Source: Lachnospiraceae bacterium (GTDB taxonomy: Bacteria; Bacillota; Clostridia; Lachnospirales; Lachnospiraceae). Taken from it: DNA of 64,000 nucleotides. The notes under the pieces are model-generated. The model was not told where the DNA came from. It did no database searches and worked only from the letters and a program-made list of their open reading frames with translations. The stretch lies in the NCBI GenBank assembly GCA_022483465.1, contig JAKVNF010000002.1, positions 558,001-622,000 on the forward strand, given 5' to 3'. The position numbers were made by a program, and so were the translations under genes. Each line of letters opens with the position of its first letter. Within the stretch, counting starts at the first letter, position 1. Of this stretch, positions 55,583-64,000 are shown piece after piece.

Positions 55583-56596
55583 CTATCTCTCCCAGTCCTG
55601 GGAGTGGCTCTCCATCTTCTTGTCGCGCAGCATGAGATCGGACACCGCATCCTTTGCGGGCTTCCCGTCGAACAGGATCGCGCAGACCTGGTCAATGATC
55701 GGGGTCTCCACGCCGTACTTCTCGGCCATCTGCTTGGCGGCCTTGGCGGAGTAGACGCCCTCCACCACCTGCTTGACCTCCTTCATGGCCTCGTCCGCGC
55801 TCTTGCCCTGGCCGATCAGGATGCCGGCCCTGCGGTTTCTCGAGTGCATGGAGGCGCAGGTCACGATGAGGTCGCCGATGCCGGTCAGGCCCTGGAAGGT
55901 CTCCCGCTTCCCGCCGGCCGCGATGCCAAGGCGCGAGATCTCCGCGATGCCCCGGGTGATCAGAGCAGCCTTGGTGTTGTCGCCGTACCCGAGGCCGTCC
56001 GCCATGCCGGCGGCCAGGGCGACCACGTTCTTGAGCGCCGCCCCGATCTCCATGCCCAGGGTGTCCGGGCTTGTGTACACGCGGAACACCGGGCTCATGA
56101 AGACGTCCTGCACGTACTTTGCCGTCTCCTCATCCTTTGCCCCCGCGACGATCGCCGTGGGAAGGCCCTTTCCGACCTCCTCCGCGTGGGTGGGGCCGCA
56201 CAGCACTGCGGTCTGGCACTCCGGGATCTCCTGGCGGATGATCTGGGTCAGCGTGCAGAGGGTGTCCTCCTCGATGCCCTTGGCCACGGAGACGATGAGC
56301 TGTCCGTGCCGCACGAAGGGCTTCATGGACCTCGCCGTGCTCCGCGTAAACGGGGAGGGGACCGCCAGAACCAGAAGGTCCTTGTTCTCCACGACCGACT
56401 CCAGGTCGGTGGTGGCGTGCACCGATTCCGGCAGCATCGTGCCGGGGAGCTTGACCTTCTGCTCGTGCTCCGTGTTGATCATCTCGACCTCCTTGGGGTC
56501 GATGGACCAGACGGAGACCTCCTGTCCCTTCTGTGTCAGTTCATAGGTGAGTGCGGTGCCCCAGCTTCCTGCACCGATCATGCCGATCTTTGCCAT
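55583..56596 (-). CDS. gpsA: Glycerol-3-phosphate dehydrogenase [NAD(P)+]
   Basis: Reduces dihydroxyacetone phosphate to sn-glycerol 3-phosphate for phospholipids; 337 residues. N-terminal dinucleotide motif GAGSWGTAL, the conserved VSVAKGIE and LCGPTHAEEV segments, and the C-terminal helical domain with KNVVALAAG. It lies directly downstream of plsY, which uses its product. Confidence 0.97.
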   Translation of the reverse strand: MAKIGMIGAGSWGTALTYELTQKGQEVSVWSIDPKEVEMINTEHEQKVKLPGTMLPESVHATTDLESVVENKDLLVLAVPSPFTRSTARSMKPFVRHGQLIVSVAKGIEEDTLCTLTQIIRQEIPECQTAVLCGPTHAEEVGKGLPTAIVAGAKDEETAKYVQDVFMSPVFRVYTSPDTLGMEIGAALKNVVALAAGMADGLGYGDNTKAALITRGIAEISRLGIAAGGKRETFQGLTGIGDLIVTCASMHSRNRRAGILIGQGKSADEAMKEVKQVVEGVYSAKAAKQMAEKYGVETPIIDQVCAILFDGKPAKDAVSDLMLRDKKMESHSQDWER

Positions 56597-56616
56597 TGCT
56601 TGCTCCTTTAGTTATA

Positions 56617-57282
56617 TCAGTTCGCGGTTCCCTGGTCTTTCTTCTTATGGAATAAATAGGTTTTCCGCTCATTGCCGTGCACAAGGCGCCCGATGTTGCT
56701 GCGGTGCCGGTAGAAAGCCATGAACGTCAGGATTCCCTGCAGGATGTACATCTCGATCAGGTTTGCCTGGGTGGCAGGCGCAAAGACGCCCAGCTGCCCC
56801 TCGATCACCATCGCCACGAAGGCGCTGGCATACAGGCACAGAGACCCCAGGGAGACATAGTGGGTGGCCAGGTACGGGACGAAGAAGGCCACGTTCTCGA
56901 TGATGATGAAGGACCAGTGGAACGAGTAGCCAAAGCCCGCCATCACAGCAACGCCCTTGCCGCCCTTGAACTGCATGTAGAAGGGGTAGTCATGTCCCAG
57001 GATGACGCCGGCAAGGGCCCAGACCTTGCACAGGTACCGCATCTCCGGATGGGCCGGCGCAAAGAGTGCCGTGCAGATCATGATCGCCGCCCAGCACTTG
57101 ACGCCGTCCACCAGAAGGACCAGGTAGCCCGCCTTGACGCCCAGTACCCGGGAGGCATTGGTCATGCCCGCATTGCCGCTCCCGTAATTGCGGATGTCGA
57201 TGTGCTTTGCCTTTCCCAACAGATACGCCGTGTTGATCGTCCCCAGAAAGTAGCCGATCACAAGACACCATAACCGTTCCAT
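56617..57282 (-). CDS. plsY: Glycerol-3-phosphate acyltransferase PlsY
   Basis: Integral membrane enzyme that transfers acyl from acyl-phosphate to glycerol 3-phosphate, the first committed step of phospholipid synthesis. 221 residues, about five or six helices. Conserved PlsY motifs: GSGNAGMTNASRVLG near residue 36, FKGGKGVAVMAG near 105 and YRHRSNIGRLVHGNERK near the end. It sits between der and gpsA. FakA-derived acyl-phosphate could feed it. Confidence 0.96.
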   Translation of the reverse strand: MERLWCLVIGYFLGTINTAYLLGKAKHIDIRNYGSGNAGMTNASRVLGVKAGYLVLLVDGVKCWAAIMICTALFAPAHPEMRYLCKVWALAGVILGHDYPFYMQFKGGKGVAVMAGFGYSFHWSFIIIENVAFFVPYLATHYVSLGSLCLYASAFVAMVIEGQLGVFAPATQANLIEMYILQGILTFMAFYRHRSNIGRLVHGNERKTYLFHKKKDQGTAN

Positions 57283-57303
57283 TTCCCTCTGCCCTCCTGC
57301 GCG

Positions 57304-58647
57304 TTATACCTTCTGCTGCTCGCTCCGTTCCCGGATGATGAACTTCAGCGGGGTGCCCCGGAAGCCGAAGGTCTGCCGGATCTGGTTCTCGATGTACCTC
57401 TGGTAGGAGAAGTGCATCAGGTACTTGTAGTTCACAAACAGCACAAAGGTGGGCGGCTTGACCCCTGCCTGGGTGGCGTAGTAGATCTTCAGCATCTTGC
57501 CCTTGTCCTGGGGCGGCTGCTGCATGACCGCGGCCTCGGTGATGATCTCGTTCAGGACACCGGTCTGCACGCGCATGTTCTGGTTGGCGGACACCAGGTC
57601 CACCGCCTCGTAGAGCTTGTTCATGCGCTGGCCGGTCTTGGCGGAGATGAAGATGATCTCCGCATAGGGGATGAAGGACAGGACCTGGTGGATCTTGTCG
57701 GTGAACTCCTTGGTGGACTTGTCGGTCTTGTTGATCGCATCCCACTTGTTCACGGCGACGATGATGGCCTTGCCCCGGTCATGGGCGATGCCCGCGATCT
57801 TCGCGTCCTGCTCGGTGACGCCGTCCTCGGCATTGATGACAAGGATCGCAATGTCGGAGCGCTCCACGGCGGCCACGGCGCGGATGATCATGAACCGCTC
57901 CAGCTGGTCCGAGACCTTGCTCTTTCTGCGAAGACCCGCGGTGTCGATAAAGACGTACTCCCGGCCGTTGTGGGTGACCCTCGTGTCGATCGCATCCCGG
58001 GTGGTGCCCGCGATGTCGGACACGATGACCCGGTTCTCGCCGATCAGGCGGTTTACGATGGAGCTCTTGCCGACGTTGGGCTTTCCGATGATGGCGACGC
58101 GGACCGCATCGTCGTCCTCCTCCTTCTGGGACCCTTCCGGGAAATGGGCGGCCACTGCCTCCAGGAGATCGCCGAGGCCCGTCTTGTTGACGGAGGAGAC
58201 CGCGATGGGATCCCCGATGCCCAGGGTGTAGAACTCGTAGACATAGGGCTCATCCCGCACCGGGGCATCCACCTTGTTGACGCACAGCACCACCGGCTTG
58301 TGGCTTCTGCGCAGCATGTCCGCGACCTTCTGGTCCGCGTCCTGCACGCCCGACTTCAGGTCCACCAGAAACACGATGACGTCCGCCATCTCGATGGCGA
58401 TCTGGGCCTGCTCCCGCATCTGGGAGAGGATGATGTCCGAGGACTCCGGCTCAATGCCGCCGGTGTCGATCAGCGTGAATTCATTGTCCAGCCAGGTGCA
58501 GTCCGCATAGACCCGGTCCCTGGTGACACCGGGGGTGTCCTCCACAATGGAGATCTTCTCCCCGGCAATGGCGTTGAACAGCGTGGACTTTCCCACATTG
58601 GGACGTCCGACGATGGCAACGATGGGTTTGTTCTTTCTCTTTGACAT
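57304..58647 (-). CDS. der: Ribosome biogenesis GTPase Der (EngA)
   Basis: Double GTPase needed for 50S maturation, 447 residues. G1 motifs are GRPNVGKST near residue 12 and GKPNVGKSS near 188; the matching NKxD motifs are CVNKVDA and AVNKWDA. A C-terminal KH-like domain ends at KFIIRERSEQQKV. First gene of the der-plsY-gpsA-tyrS unit with its own promoter. Confidence 0.98.
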   Translation of the reverse strand: MSKRKNKPIVAIVGRPNVGKSTLFNAIAGEKISIVEDTPGVTRDRVYADCTWLDNEFTLIDTGGIEPESSDIILSQMREQAQIAIEMADVIVFLVDLKSGVQDADQKVADMLRRSHKPVVLCVNKVDAPVRDEPYVYEFYTLGIGDPIAVSSVNKTGLGDLLEAVAAHFPEGSQKEEDDDAVRVAIIGKPNVGKSSIVNRLIGENRVIVSDIAGTTRDAIDTRVTHNGREYVFIDTAGLRRKSKVSDQLERFMIIRAVAAVERSDIAILVINAEDGVTEQDAKIAGIAHDRGKAIIVAVNKWDAINKTDKSTKEFTDKIHQVLSFIPYAEIIFISAKTGQRMNKLYEAVDLVSANQNMRVQTGVLNEIITEAAVMQQPPQDKGKMLKIYYATQAGVKPPTFVLFVNYKYLMHFSYQRYIENQIRQTFGFRGTPLKFIIRERSEQQKV

Positions 58648-58726
58648 AAAACTTCTCCATGGCCGGCTGCCCGGCCGTGCTGCTTGGCATTCGATTTTCT
58701 GACTGCGAAACTCCCGTCAGTTTGCC

Positions 58727-58755
58727 ATTGTAGCATAAACGGCTGAGGACGGAAA
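58727..58755 (-). promoter_or_regulatory. Probable der promoter
   Basis: TTTCCG at 58755-58750, 17-base spacer, TACAAT at 58732-58727 on the minus strand, divergent from the prs promoter. Confidence 0.5.
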
Positions 58756-58766
58756 CCAAAAGCGTC

Positions 58767-58795
58767 TTGCCTGCCGGGCCTCCACAGGCTACAAT
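58767..58795 (+). promoter_or_regulatory. Probable prs promoter
   Basis: TTGCCT at 58767-58772, 17-base spacer, TACAAT at 58790-58795 on the plus strand, about 90 bases before the prs ATG. Confidence 0.6.
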
Positions 58796-58885
58796 GATTC
58801 TTGTTCTGCGGAGGAGAGCCTTTTTGCGCTCCTGCCGCGAATCCAGGACCACATCTTGACCGCACCTGCGGCCATGGAGGAAAAC

Positions 58886-60112
58886 ATGTCAGAACTAGAA
58901 CTTCACGAGCAGCTGGACCGGAAGATCCCGGTGGCACCCCTTTCCCTGATCGTCATGCCCTCGGCACAGAAGCTGGGCAGCCGGGTCAACGACTACCTGG
59001 TGCAGTTTCGGTCGGGCTGCGAAGACCTTGTCCGGCAGGATCCGGGCTTTTACGACTACGTCCGCTCGGACTACCGCATGTCCACCGACTGCGTGCGCTT
59101 CGGCACCGGCGAGGGCAAGGGCGTGGTCAACGACTCCGCCCGGGGCCGGGACATCTACATCCTGACGGATGTGATGAACTACTCCCTCACCTACCAGATG
59201 GACGGCTTCACGAACCACATGTCCCCGGATGACCACTTTCAGGACTTGAAGCGCATCATCGCCGCCATCAACGGCAAGGCGGCCCGCATCTCCGTGATCA
59301 TGCCCTTCCTCTACGAGGGCAGACAGCATAAGCGCGCCGGACGGGAGTCCCTCGACGCCGCCATCATGCTCAAGGAGCTGTGCGATCTGGGCATCGCCAA
59401 TTTCATCACCTTTGACGCCCACGATCCCCGCATCCAGAACGTGGCGCCGCTCACCAACTTCGACAACTACATCTCGCCCTACCAGTTCCTGAAGGCGATC
59501 ATGAAGAGCTTCCCGGACGTGGTGCTCGACAAGGAGCACTTCGTGGTCATCAGCCCCGATGAGGGCGCCCTGGACCGGGCGGTGTACTTCGCCAACGTCA
59601 TCGGCGCCGACACCGGCATGTTCTACAAGCGCCGGGACTACTCGAAGATCGTCAACGGCAAGAACCCGATCGTCGCCCACGAATTCCTGGGGAGCGACCT
59701 AAACGGCAAGGACGTCATCGTCATGGATGACATGATCTCCTCCGGCGGCTCCATCCTCGACACAGCCCGGCAGCTCAAGGCCATGCACGCCAACCACGTG
59801 TTCCTGTGCACCACCTTCGGCCTGTTCACCGACGGCCTGGAGGTCTTCGACAAGGCCTACGCCAACGGCGACTTCGACATGTGCATCACCACCAACCTGA
59901 CCTACCAGCCGGCAGAGCTGGAGCAGCGCAAGTGGTTCTGCGTCGCGGACATGAGCAAGTTCCTGGCGGACATCATCGAGTTCATGAACCACGACTCCTC
60001 CATCAACAACCTCTCCACTCCGACCAGCAAGATCCACGAGCTGCTGCGCAAGTACAACCAGCGGGAAGCCCTGGACATCGTCTCTAGGGAGCTGGAGCAG
60101 ACCGAATTCTAA
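58886..60112 (+). CDS. prs: Ribose-phosphate pyrophosphokinase, long form
   Basis: Makes PRPP from ribose 5-phosphate and ATP. 408 residues from ATG 58886 behind GGAGGA; upstream in-frame ATGs are less well placed. This is longer than the usual 315. The PRPP loop VIVMDDMISSGGSILDTA is clear, and FITFDAHDPRIQN matches the flexible-loop/histidine region. It is a divergent Prs of the type common in Lachnospiraceae. It is one of only two native plus-strand genes and has its own promoter and terminator. Confidence 0.9.
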   Translation: MSELELHEQLDRKIPVAPLSLIVMPSAQKLGSRVNDYLVQFRSGCEDLVRQDPGFYDYVRSDYRMSTDCVRFGTGEGKGVVNDSARGRDIYILTDVMNYSLTYQMDGFTNHMSPDDHFQDLKRIIAAINGKAARISVIMPFLYEGRQHKRAGRESLDAAIMLKELCDLGIANFITFDAHDPRIQNVAPLTNFDNYISPYQFLKAIMKSFPDVVLDKEHFVVISPDEGALDRAVYFANVIGADTGMFYKRRDYSKIVNGKNPIVAHEFLGSDLNGKDVIVMDDMISSGGSILDTARQLKAMHANHVFLCTTFGLFTDGLEVFDKAYANGDFDMCITTNLTYQPAELEQRKWFCVADMSKFLADIIEFMNHDSSINNLSTPTSKIHELLRKYNQREALDIVSRELEQTEF

Positions 60113-60122
60113 AGCCCATACG

Positions 60123-60152
60123 AAAAGAGTCAGCCAAACGGCTGACTCTTTT
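60123..60152. terminator. Bidirectional terminator between prs and rnhB
   Basis: Thirteen-bp stem AAAAGAGTCAGCC / GGCTGACTCTTTT with a four-base loop; T runs follow on both strands. Confidence 0.9.
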
Positions 60153-60187
60153 TGTATGCTTTCGTGAAATGAAACAGCAGGCTTTTC

Positions 60188-60895
60188 CTACACCTCCACG
60201 AAGTGCCCGATGAAGCTCCTTCTATGGATGGGGCAGGGCCCATACGCCTGCAGGGCTTTGATGTGATCGGCGGTGCCGTAGCCCTTGTTTTTGGCAAAGC
60301 CATACTCCGGGTACTGCCGGTCGTACTCCAGCATGAGCCGGTCCCTGGTGACCTTGGCCAGGATGCTGGCCGCCGCGATCGAGGCGCACTGGGCATCCCC
60401 CTTGACGATACCGCACTGGGGAATCCCAAGGTCCGGGATCGTCACGGCGTCCACGACGCAGGCATCGGGCGCCGAGGAGAGTCCCGCCACCGCCTGCCGC
60501 ATGGCCTCGTAGGTCGCCTGCAGGATGTTGATTCGGTCGATCACCGTGGGCTCCACCAGCGCGACCTTCCAGGCAAGGGCCTCCTTCGTGATGACGTCGT
60601 AGAGGGCATCCCGCTTCTTGGGCGTTAACTTTTTGGAGTCGTTGAGGTAGAGGATGTCGTGATCCAGGGGCAGGATGCAGGCGCCGGCCGCGACGGGCCC
60701 CGCGAGGGGCCCCCGCCCCGCCTCATCGATGCCGCAGATCAGAATATTCTTCCCCTCCGACCACTCCGGGAAAAAGTCCGGTCCGAACTTCTCCCGCAGG
60801 GCGTCCCGCTCAAAGGCGCGCATGCCCGCAATCCGGGCCTTCTCGGCAAGGAGCTTCTCCTCCCTGCGCTTTGCCGCTTCTTCTTTTTGGGTCAT
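60188..60895 (-). CDS. rnhB: Ribonuclease HII
   Basis: Removes ribonucleotides and RNA of RNA-DNA hybrids; 235 residues. The catalytic acids lie in GIDEAGRGPLAGPV (D and E) and in VVDAV; KGDAQCASIAAASILAKVTRD is the conserved helix block. An N-terminal Lys/Glu/Arg-rich helix of about 45 residues precedes the catalytic domain. Last gene of the rplS-lepB-rbgA-lepB-rnhB series. Confidence 0.97.
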   Translation of the reverse strand: MTQKEEAAKRREEKLLAEKARIAGMRAFERDALREKFGPDFFPEWSEGKNILICGIDEAGRGPLAGPVAAGACILPLDHDILYLNDSKKLTPKKRDALYDVITKEALAWKVALVEPTVIDRINILQATYEAMRQAVAGLSSAPDACVVDAVTIPDLGIPQCGIVKGDAQCASIAAASILAKVTRDRLMLEYDRQYPEYGFAKNKGYGTADHIKALQAYGPCPIHRRSFIGHFVEV

Positions 60896-60908
60896 CTCCT
60901 GCCTCCTG

Positions 60909-61553
60909 TCAGTCGGACTCGGTGGAGAGCGTCCCCGAGGTGTCCGTGGTCAGGCCGCTGTAGACGTCCAGGTTGTCGGCGCCCAGGTCATGGGTGATGA
61001 GGCCGAACTTCGAGAACGGATAGATCCGAAGCCAGGCCCTGCCGATGATGTCCTCCCGCTTGATCAGGCCGACATCCGGGTACCTGGAGTCCTCGGACAC
61101 GTTCCGGTTGTCACCCAGGACAAAGTACTCGTCGTCCCCCAGGGTGATCTCCTGCTCCGCGATGCCGGGATAGGTCATCTTCTCCAGGCCGTACTTCTCG
61201 TCCAGGATCTCCCCATTGATGTAGATGCTGCCGTCGTAGTCGATCCGCACGGTCTCCCCGGGCAGGCCGATCACCCGCTTGATGAAGTAGGTGTTCTTCT
61301 GGTACTTGTACGGGAAGATGATGATGTCAAAGCGCTCCGGGTCGTGGAAGCGGTAGGAGATCTTGTCGCAGATCAGCTGGTCGCCGTCCTCCAGGGTGGG
61401 CACCATGGAGGTGCCGTTCACATCGGTGCGCTGGGCCACAAAGGTGATGAGGAACCAGGCGAGAAGCACCACGGCTCCCACCCAGATCACGTAGCTCAGC
61501 ACCGTGCTCTTTGTCGACTTGTTCGGGTCCTGCTTCTGCTGTTCTTCTGACAT
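60909..61553 (-). CDS. lepB: Type I signal peptidase (catalytically complete)
   Basis: Cleaves signal peptides at the outer face of the membrane; 214 residues from ATG 61553 (the frame is open to 61793 inside rbgA, rejected). One N-terminal membrane helix (about 19-40). Nucleophile S49 is in GTSMVP, general base K92 in YFIKRVIGLPGE, and the GDNRNVSEDSR box is present. It starts four bases after the rbgA stop. It differs from the second lepB-like gene at 62883 in keeping the lysine. Confidence 0.95.
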   Translation of the reverse strand: MSEEQQKQDPNKSTKSTVLSYVIWVGAVVLLAWFLITFVAQRTDVNGTSMVPTLEDGDQLICDKISYRFHDPERFDIIIFPYKYQKNTYFIKRVIGLPGETVRIDYDGSIYINGEILDEKYGLEKMTYPGIAEQEITLGDDEYFVLGDNRNVSEDSRYPDVGLIKREDIIGRAWLRIYPFSKFGLITHDLGADNLDVYSGLTTDTSGTLSTESD

Positions 61554-61557
61554 TTCT

Positions 61558-62517
61558 CTACTGCTCCTTTGCCTTTTCCGCCGGTGCCGGCACGTGGTCC
61601 AGCGTGATCCGTCCGATCGCGCCGCTGCGGAACTCGTCCAGCACAAGATGTGCTGCCCGCCCCGCATCATAGGTCTGTCCTTTGGCCAGGAAATTCCGGT
61701 TCTTCGCAATCCGCTCCAGAATCCGGTGGAGGGCTGCCTCCTTTTCATCCACCACGGTGTGGTCGGCCTCCGGGAGCGCCTCCCCGGTGACAAGCCGGAA
61801 GTCCTCTCCCTCTGCCGCGTACCGCGCGTTCAGTTCCTCCGGGTAGTCGGCAAGGAGGATCGAGAGAAGGCAGCAGGCCAGGTCCTTCTCATCCAGGATC
61901 TCCTCCCGGATGGACCCGCACAGAGCGAGCTTTTCGCCCACGCTCCGGTCCGCAAACTTGGGCCAGAGGATGCCGGGGGTGTCGAGAAGCTCCAGGTTCA
62001 GCGTCTCCCTTCCCTGCCGGAAGGTGACGGAGATCCACTGCTTGCCCTTGGTGACCCCGGGCTTGTTCCCGGTCTTTGCGCTGGCCCGGCCCGCCATCGA
62101 GTTGATGAAGGTGCTCTTGCCGACGTTCGGGATCCCCAGAACCATCGCCCGCACCGGGCGGTTCTGGATGCCGCGCTTTCTGTCCCGCTCCATCTTCTCC
62201 CGGCAGGCGGTCTGGATGGCCGCCCGGATCTTCTCCAGGGACTTCTTCTGCCTGGCGTCCACCGCGATCGGGGTTACCCCCTGGGCGGCAAACCAGGACA
62301 GAAACTTCGCCGTCGCCGCGGGGTCCGCCAGGTCCGTCTTTGCCAGGATGACGATCCTTGACTTGCCCGCCGTCAGGGTGTCAATGTCGGGATTGCGGGA
62401 GGAGATCGGGATTCTGGCATCGAGGATCTCGATCACGAGGTCCACGAGCTTCTTGTTCTCCTCCATCATCCGCCGGGCCTTGGTCATGTGCCCGGGATAC
62501 CACTGCAGCTCCTGCAT
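61558..62517 (-). CDS. rbgA: Ribosome biogenesis GTPase RbgA (YlqF)
   Basis: Circularly permuted GTPase for late 50S assembly; 319 residues from ATG 62517 with AAGGAGA upstream. The permuted motif order is visible: G4 LAKTDLAD at about 58-65 precedes G1 GIPNVGKST at 128-136, and DTPGI follows. The WYPGHMTKARR N-terminus is diagnostic. A terminator upstream (62546-62571) separates it from the small gene before it. Confidence 0.96.
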   Translation of the reverse strand: MQELQWYPGHMTKARRMMEENKKLVDLVIEILDARIPISSRNPDIDTLTAGKSRIVILAKTDLADPAATAKFLSWFAAQGVTPIAVDARQKKSLEKIRAAIQTACREKMERDRKRGIQNRPVRAMVLGIPNVGKSTFINSMAGRASAKTGNKPGVTKGKQWISVTFRQGRETLNLELLDTPGILWPKFADRSVGEKLALCGSIREEILDEKDLACCLLSILLADYPEELNARYAAEGEDFRLVTGEALPEADHTVVDEKEAALHRILERIAKNRNFLAKGQTYDAGRAAHLVLDEFRSGAIGRITLDHVPAPAEKAKEQ

Positions 62518-62545
62518 GCTGTCTCCTTCTCTCCACAAAAAGAAA

Positions 62546-62571
62546 TACATCTGCATAAAAATGCAGATGTA
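62546..62571 (-). terminator. Terminator upstream of rbgA
   Basis: Eleven-bp perfect stem TACATCTGCAT / ATGCAGATGTA with a TTTT loop, followed on the minus strand by TTTCTTTTTG. Confidence 0.8.
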
Positions 62572-62593
62572 CTCTTCTTGGGCTCTGCTCTCG

Positions 62594-62791
62594 TTAGGAC
62601 TTGAGTGCCGGGCCGGTGGCTGCGCCGCACACGAAGCTTCCCTTGGGCACGCCGTGGAGGCCGCTGTCGGTCCGCACCAGAACCATGTAGGGATAGCTCT
62701 TCACCACCACACCGTTCTCGATGTCGTGATCGGTTGCGAGCTGTACCCGGGTCCCGGGCTCATAATTAAACTGATCTTCAATCTTCTGCAT
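62594..62791 (-). CDS. Small conserved-looking protein of unknown function
   Basis: A 65-residue soluble protein with a beta-rich pattern (GTRVQLATDHDIENGVVVKSYPYMVLVRTDSG) resembling a small SH3-like barrel. The start ATG 62791 follows an AGGCAGGAC site. It lies between the second lepB-like gene and rbgA and ends at its own terminator. No family recognised. Confidence 0.6.
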   Translation of the reverse strand: MQKIEDQFNYEPGTRVQLATDHDIENGVVVKSYPYMVLVRTDSGLHGVPKGSFVCGAATGPALKS

Positions 62792-62882
62792 GTCCTGCCT
62801 GCCTTTCTCGAACCATCACAGACCGGGGCATCCCCGGTCCGTTCCATTATACCATGCTCCGGCCCTTTTGGCCGCAAACTGC

Positions 62883-63500
62883 CTATCGGCGCGTGGAAGA
62901 GCGCACCCGGTGCAGGGTGCCGCCCCCTGAGGGGAGCGCAAGCCACACCCGCCCGAAGATGTTGCTCTCCCTGACGACCCCCAGGTAGGGGTCCCGGGAG
63001 TCGAGGCTGTCGTTGCGGTTGTCCCCCAGGAGAAAGTACTCGTCGTTTCCCAGGGTGATCTGCCGCGCCGCAATGCCCGCATCCTCCATCGCATCGTACC
63101 CGGCGGAGGTGCCGGAGGGCACCCCGTTGATGAGGAGCTCCCCGTCCATGATCTCGACGGTCTCCCCGGGGATGGCCACGACCCGCAGAAACAGCGGGTC
63201 CAGCGTGTCATCCCCGCCGGGGTAGAGGGCCACCACATCCCCCCGCTCCGGGGAGGAGAGCCGGTAGGCGAGGCGGTTGACCAGAACCTGCTGTCCCTCC
63301 AGAATCTGCGGTTCCATGGAGGCGTCCTGTGCCGTCGCCCGGTATCCCAGGGAGAAACACAGAACCGCCGCCAGAAAAACCGAAACCGTGACAAGCAGCA
63401 CCCAGCTCCCCACCGCCTGCAGCTTCTTGAAGCTGACCGGCTCCCGATCGTTGAGCCAGGACAGGTCATTGCTGCGGTTTTTTCCAAAGTGAAACCCCAT
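62883..63500 (-). CDS. Signal peptidase I paralogue lacking the catalytic lysine
   Basis: A 205-residue LepB-fold protein: a cytoplasmic N-terminus, one membrane helix (about 31-52), S61 in DASMEPQ as the nucleophile position, and an intact GDNRNDSLDSRDP box. In the box normally reading K-R-V-I-G-x-P-G it reads L105-R-V-V-A-I-P-G, so the general-base lysine is replaced by leucine (CTG codon). The fold-defining residues are otherwise conserved, so this looks like a maintained pseudoenzyme or a variant mechanism rather than decay. It sits between rplS and rbgA, where lepB is usually found; the complete lepB is two genes downstream. Confidence 0.88.
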   Translation of the reverse strand: MGFHFGKNRSNDLSWLNDREPVSFKKLQAVGSWVLLVTVSVFLAAVLCFSLGYRATAQDASMEPQILEGQQVLVNRLAYRLSSPERGDVVALYPGGDDTLDPLFLRVVAIPGETVEIMDGELLINGVPSGTSAGYDAMEDAGIAARQITLGNDEYFLLGDNRNDSLDSRDPYLGVVRESNIFGRVWLALPSGGGTLHRVRSSTRR

Positions 63501-63534
63501 GTGCCGGCTCCTTTGTCAAACAAAAACGGCCGCA

Positions 63535-63563
63535 CCCTCCCGCCACGGGAAAGCGCCGCCGTT
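63535..63563 (-). terminator. rplS terminator
   Basis: Long hairpin with AACGGC / GCCGTT at the base followed by TTTTTG on the minus strand, 20 bases after the rplS stop. Confidence 0.75.
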
Positions 63564-63583
63564 CATAGGACAAGATCCTGTAT

Positions 63584-63922
63584 TCAGGCCTCCTTGACCT
63601 TTGCCTTCTTGCCGGAGAGTCCGCGCAGGTAGTTGAGCTTTGCTCTTCTGACCTTACCTTTTCTGACCACTTCGACCTTCTGGACGTTGGGGCTGTGCAG
63701 CGGCCAGGTCTTCTCGACGCCGATTCCGCTGGACTCCTTGCGGACCGTGAAGGTGGTCCGGTTGGAACCGCCCTGGACCTTCAGAACGGTGCCCTCGAAG
63801 ATCTGAACTCTCTCGCGGTCGCCCTCTTTGATCCGGTTGTAAACGCGGACGGTATCACCGACACCGAACGCGGGTGCTTCCGCCTTGCACTGGGAAGCCT
63901 CGATCTCACTGATAATGCTCAT
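63584..63922 (-). CDS. rplS: 50S ribosomal protein L19
   Basis: Large-subunit protein at the 30S interface; 112 residues from ATG 63922 behind AAGGAG. The conserved [23 protein letters not shown] and [20 protein letters not shown] segments are present. The frame is open to 63976, but those residues are not L19. L19 normally follows trmD, which would lie just outside the window. Confidence 0.97.
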   Translation of the reverse strand: MSIISEIEASQCKAEAPAFGVGDTVRVYNRIKEGDRERVQIFEGTVLKVQGGSNRTTFTVRKESSGIGVEKTWPLHSPNVQKVEVVRKGKVRRAKLNYLRGLSGKKAKVKEA

Positions 63923-64000
63923 GATGTTCTCCTTTACTTGTGGATGTTCTTGCCGGTGATTCTGGCAGAGGACCATCTCCTAACTCAACACAGCTTTTCT

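Noticed and set aside
63977-64000. trmD 3' end at the right border
   Set aside because: trmD usually precedes rplS and a TGA is present at 63987-63985, but four codons are too few to support a call.

Overview
This window looks like chromosome of a fairly GC-rich member of the Bacillota, class Clostridia, most likely Lachnospiraceae-like. The support is gene content and order: rpmB divergent from asp23/fakA/recG, a GerW(YtfJ)/DUF2953 sporulation pair, a long-coiled-coil protein beside coaD/rsmD, a zinc-type L28, and ZapA. No rRNA or tRNA gene was seen. Almost every native gene is on the minus strand; the exceptions are rpmB and prs.

Region by region. 1-8.5 kb: small membrane protein, HAD hydrolase, coiled-coil protein, coaD, rsmD, a second type IIA topoisomerase pair (parC/parE-like), and a DegV-family fatty-acid-binding protein. 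8.7-11.0 kb: an IS1634-family element flanked by a 97-bp duplication. 11.0-17.3 kb: ktrA/ktrB potassium uptake, recG, fakA and asp23. 17.4-28.5 kb: four copies of one 2.9-kb, four-gene IS30-like element, one plus and three minus in a tandem array, packed between the divergent promoters of asp23 and rpmB. 28.5-30.7 kb: rpmB, gerW, a DUF2953 protein and an unknown protein. 30.8-37.4 kb: nested insertion sequences (ISAzo13-type, interrupted by an IS4/IS1634-like element that carries an IS1634-like element, plus an IS1595 element), all between a PBP stop codon and its terminator. 37.4-46.1 kb: a class B PBP with an odd calcium-repeat tail, its SEDS partner, a U32 protein, zapA, ruvB, a PH-domain protein and ruvA. 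46.3-46.6 kb: a 308-bp MITE related to the IS1595 element. 46.7-53.9 kb: branched-chain amino acid genes leuD, leuC, ilvC, two ilvN paralogues and ilvB, with pilT embedded. 53.9-58.7 kb: a Cys-rich protein, tyrS, gpsA, plsY and der. 58.9-60.1 kb: prs on the plus strand. 60.2-63.9 kb: rnhB, lepB, rbgA, a small protein, a second lepB-like gene and rplS.

The native genes are mostly housekeeping: cofactor and rRNA modification, DNA topology and recombination, cell-wall synthesis and division, phospholipid synthesis (fakA with the DegV protein, plsY, gpsA), amino-acid synthesis and ribosome assembly. The notable feature is dense IS colonisation in which no native coding sequence is broken. Insertions sit between promoters, beside terminators, or, in one case, regenerate both flanking genes through a long target duplication. 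The best candidates for new biology are the four-gene IS30-like element and its tandem array, a signal-peptidase paralogue that has lost its catalytic lysine, the calcium-repeat PBP, and a possible ilvB leader control region.
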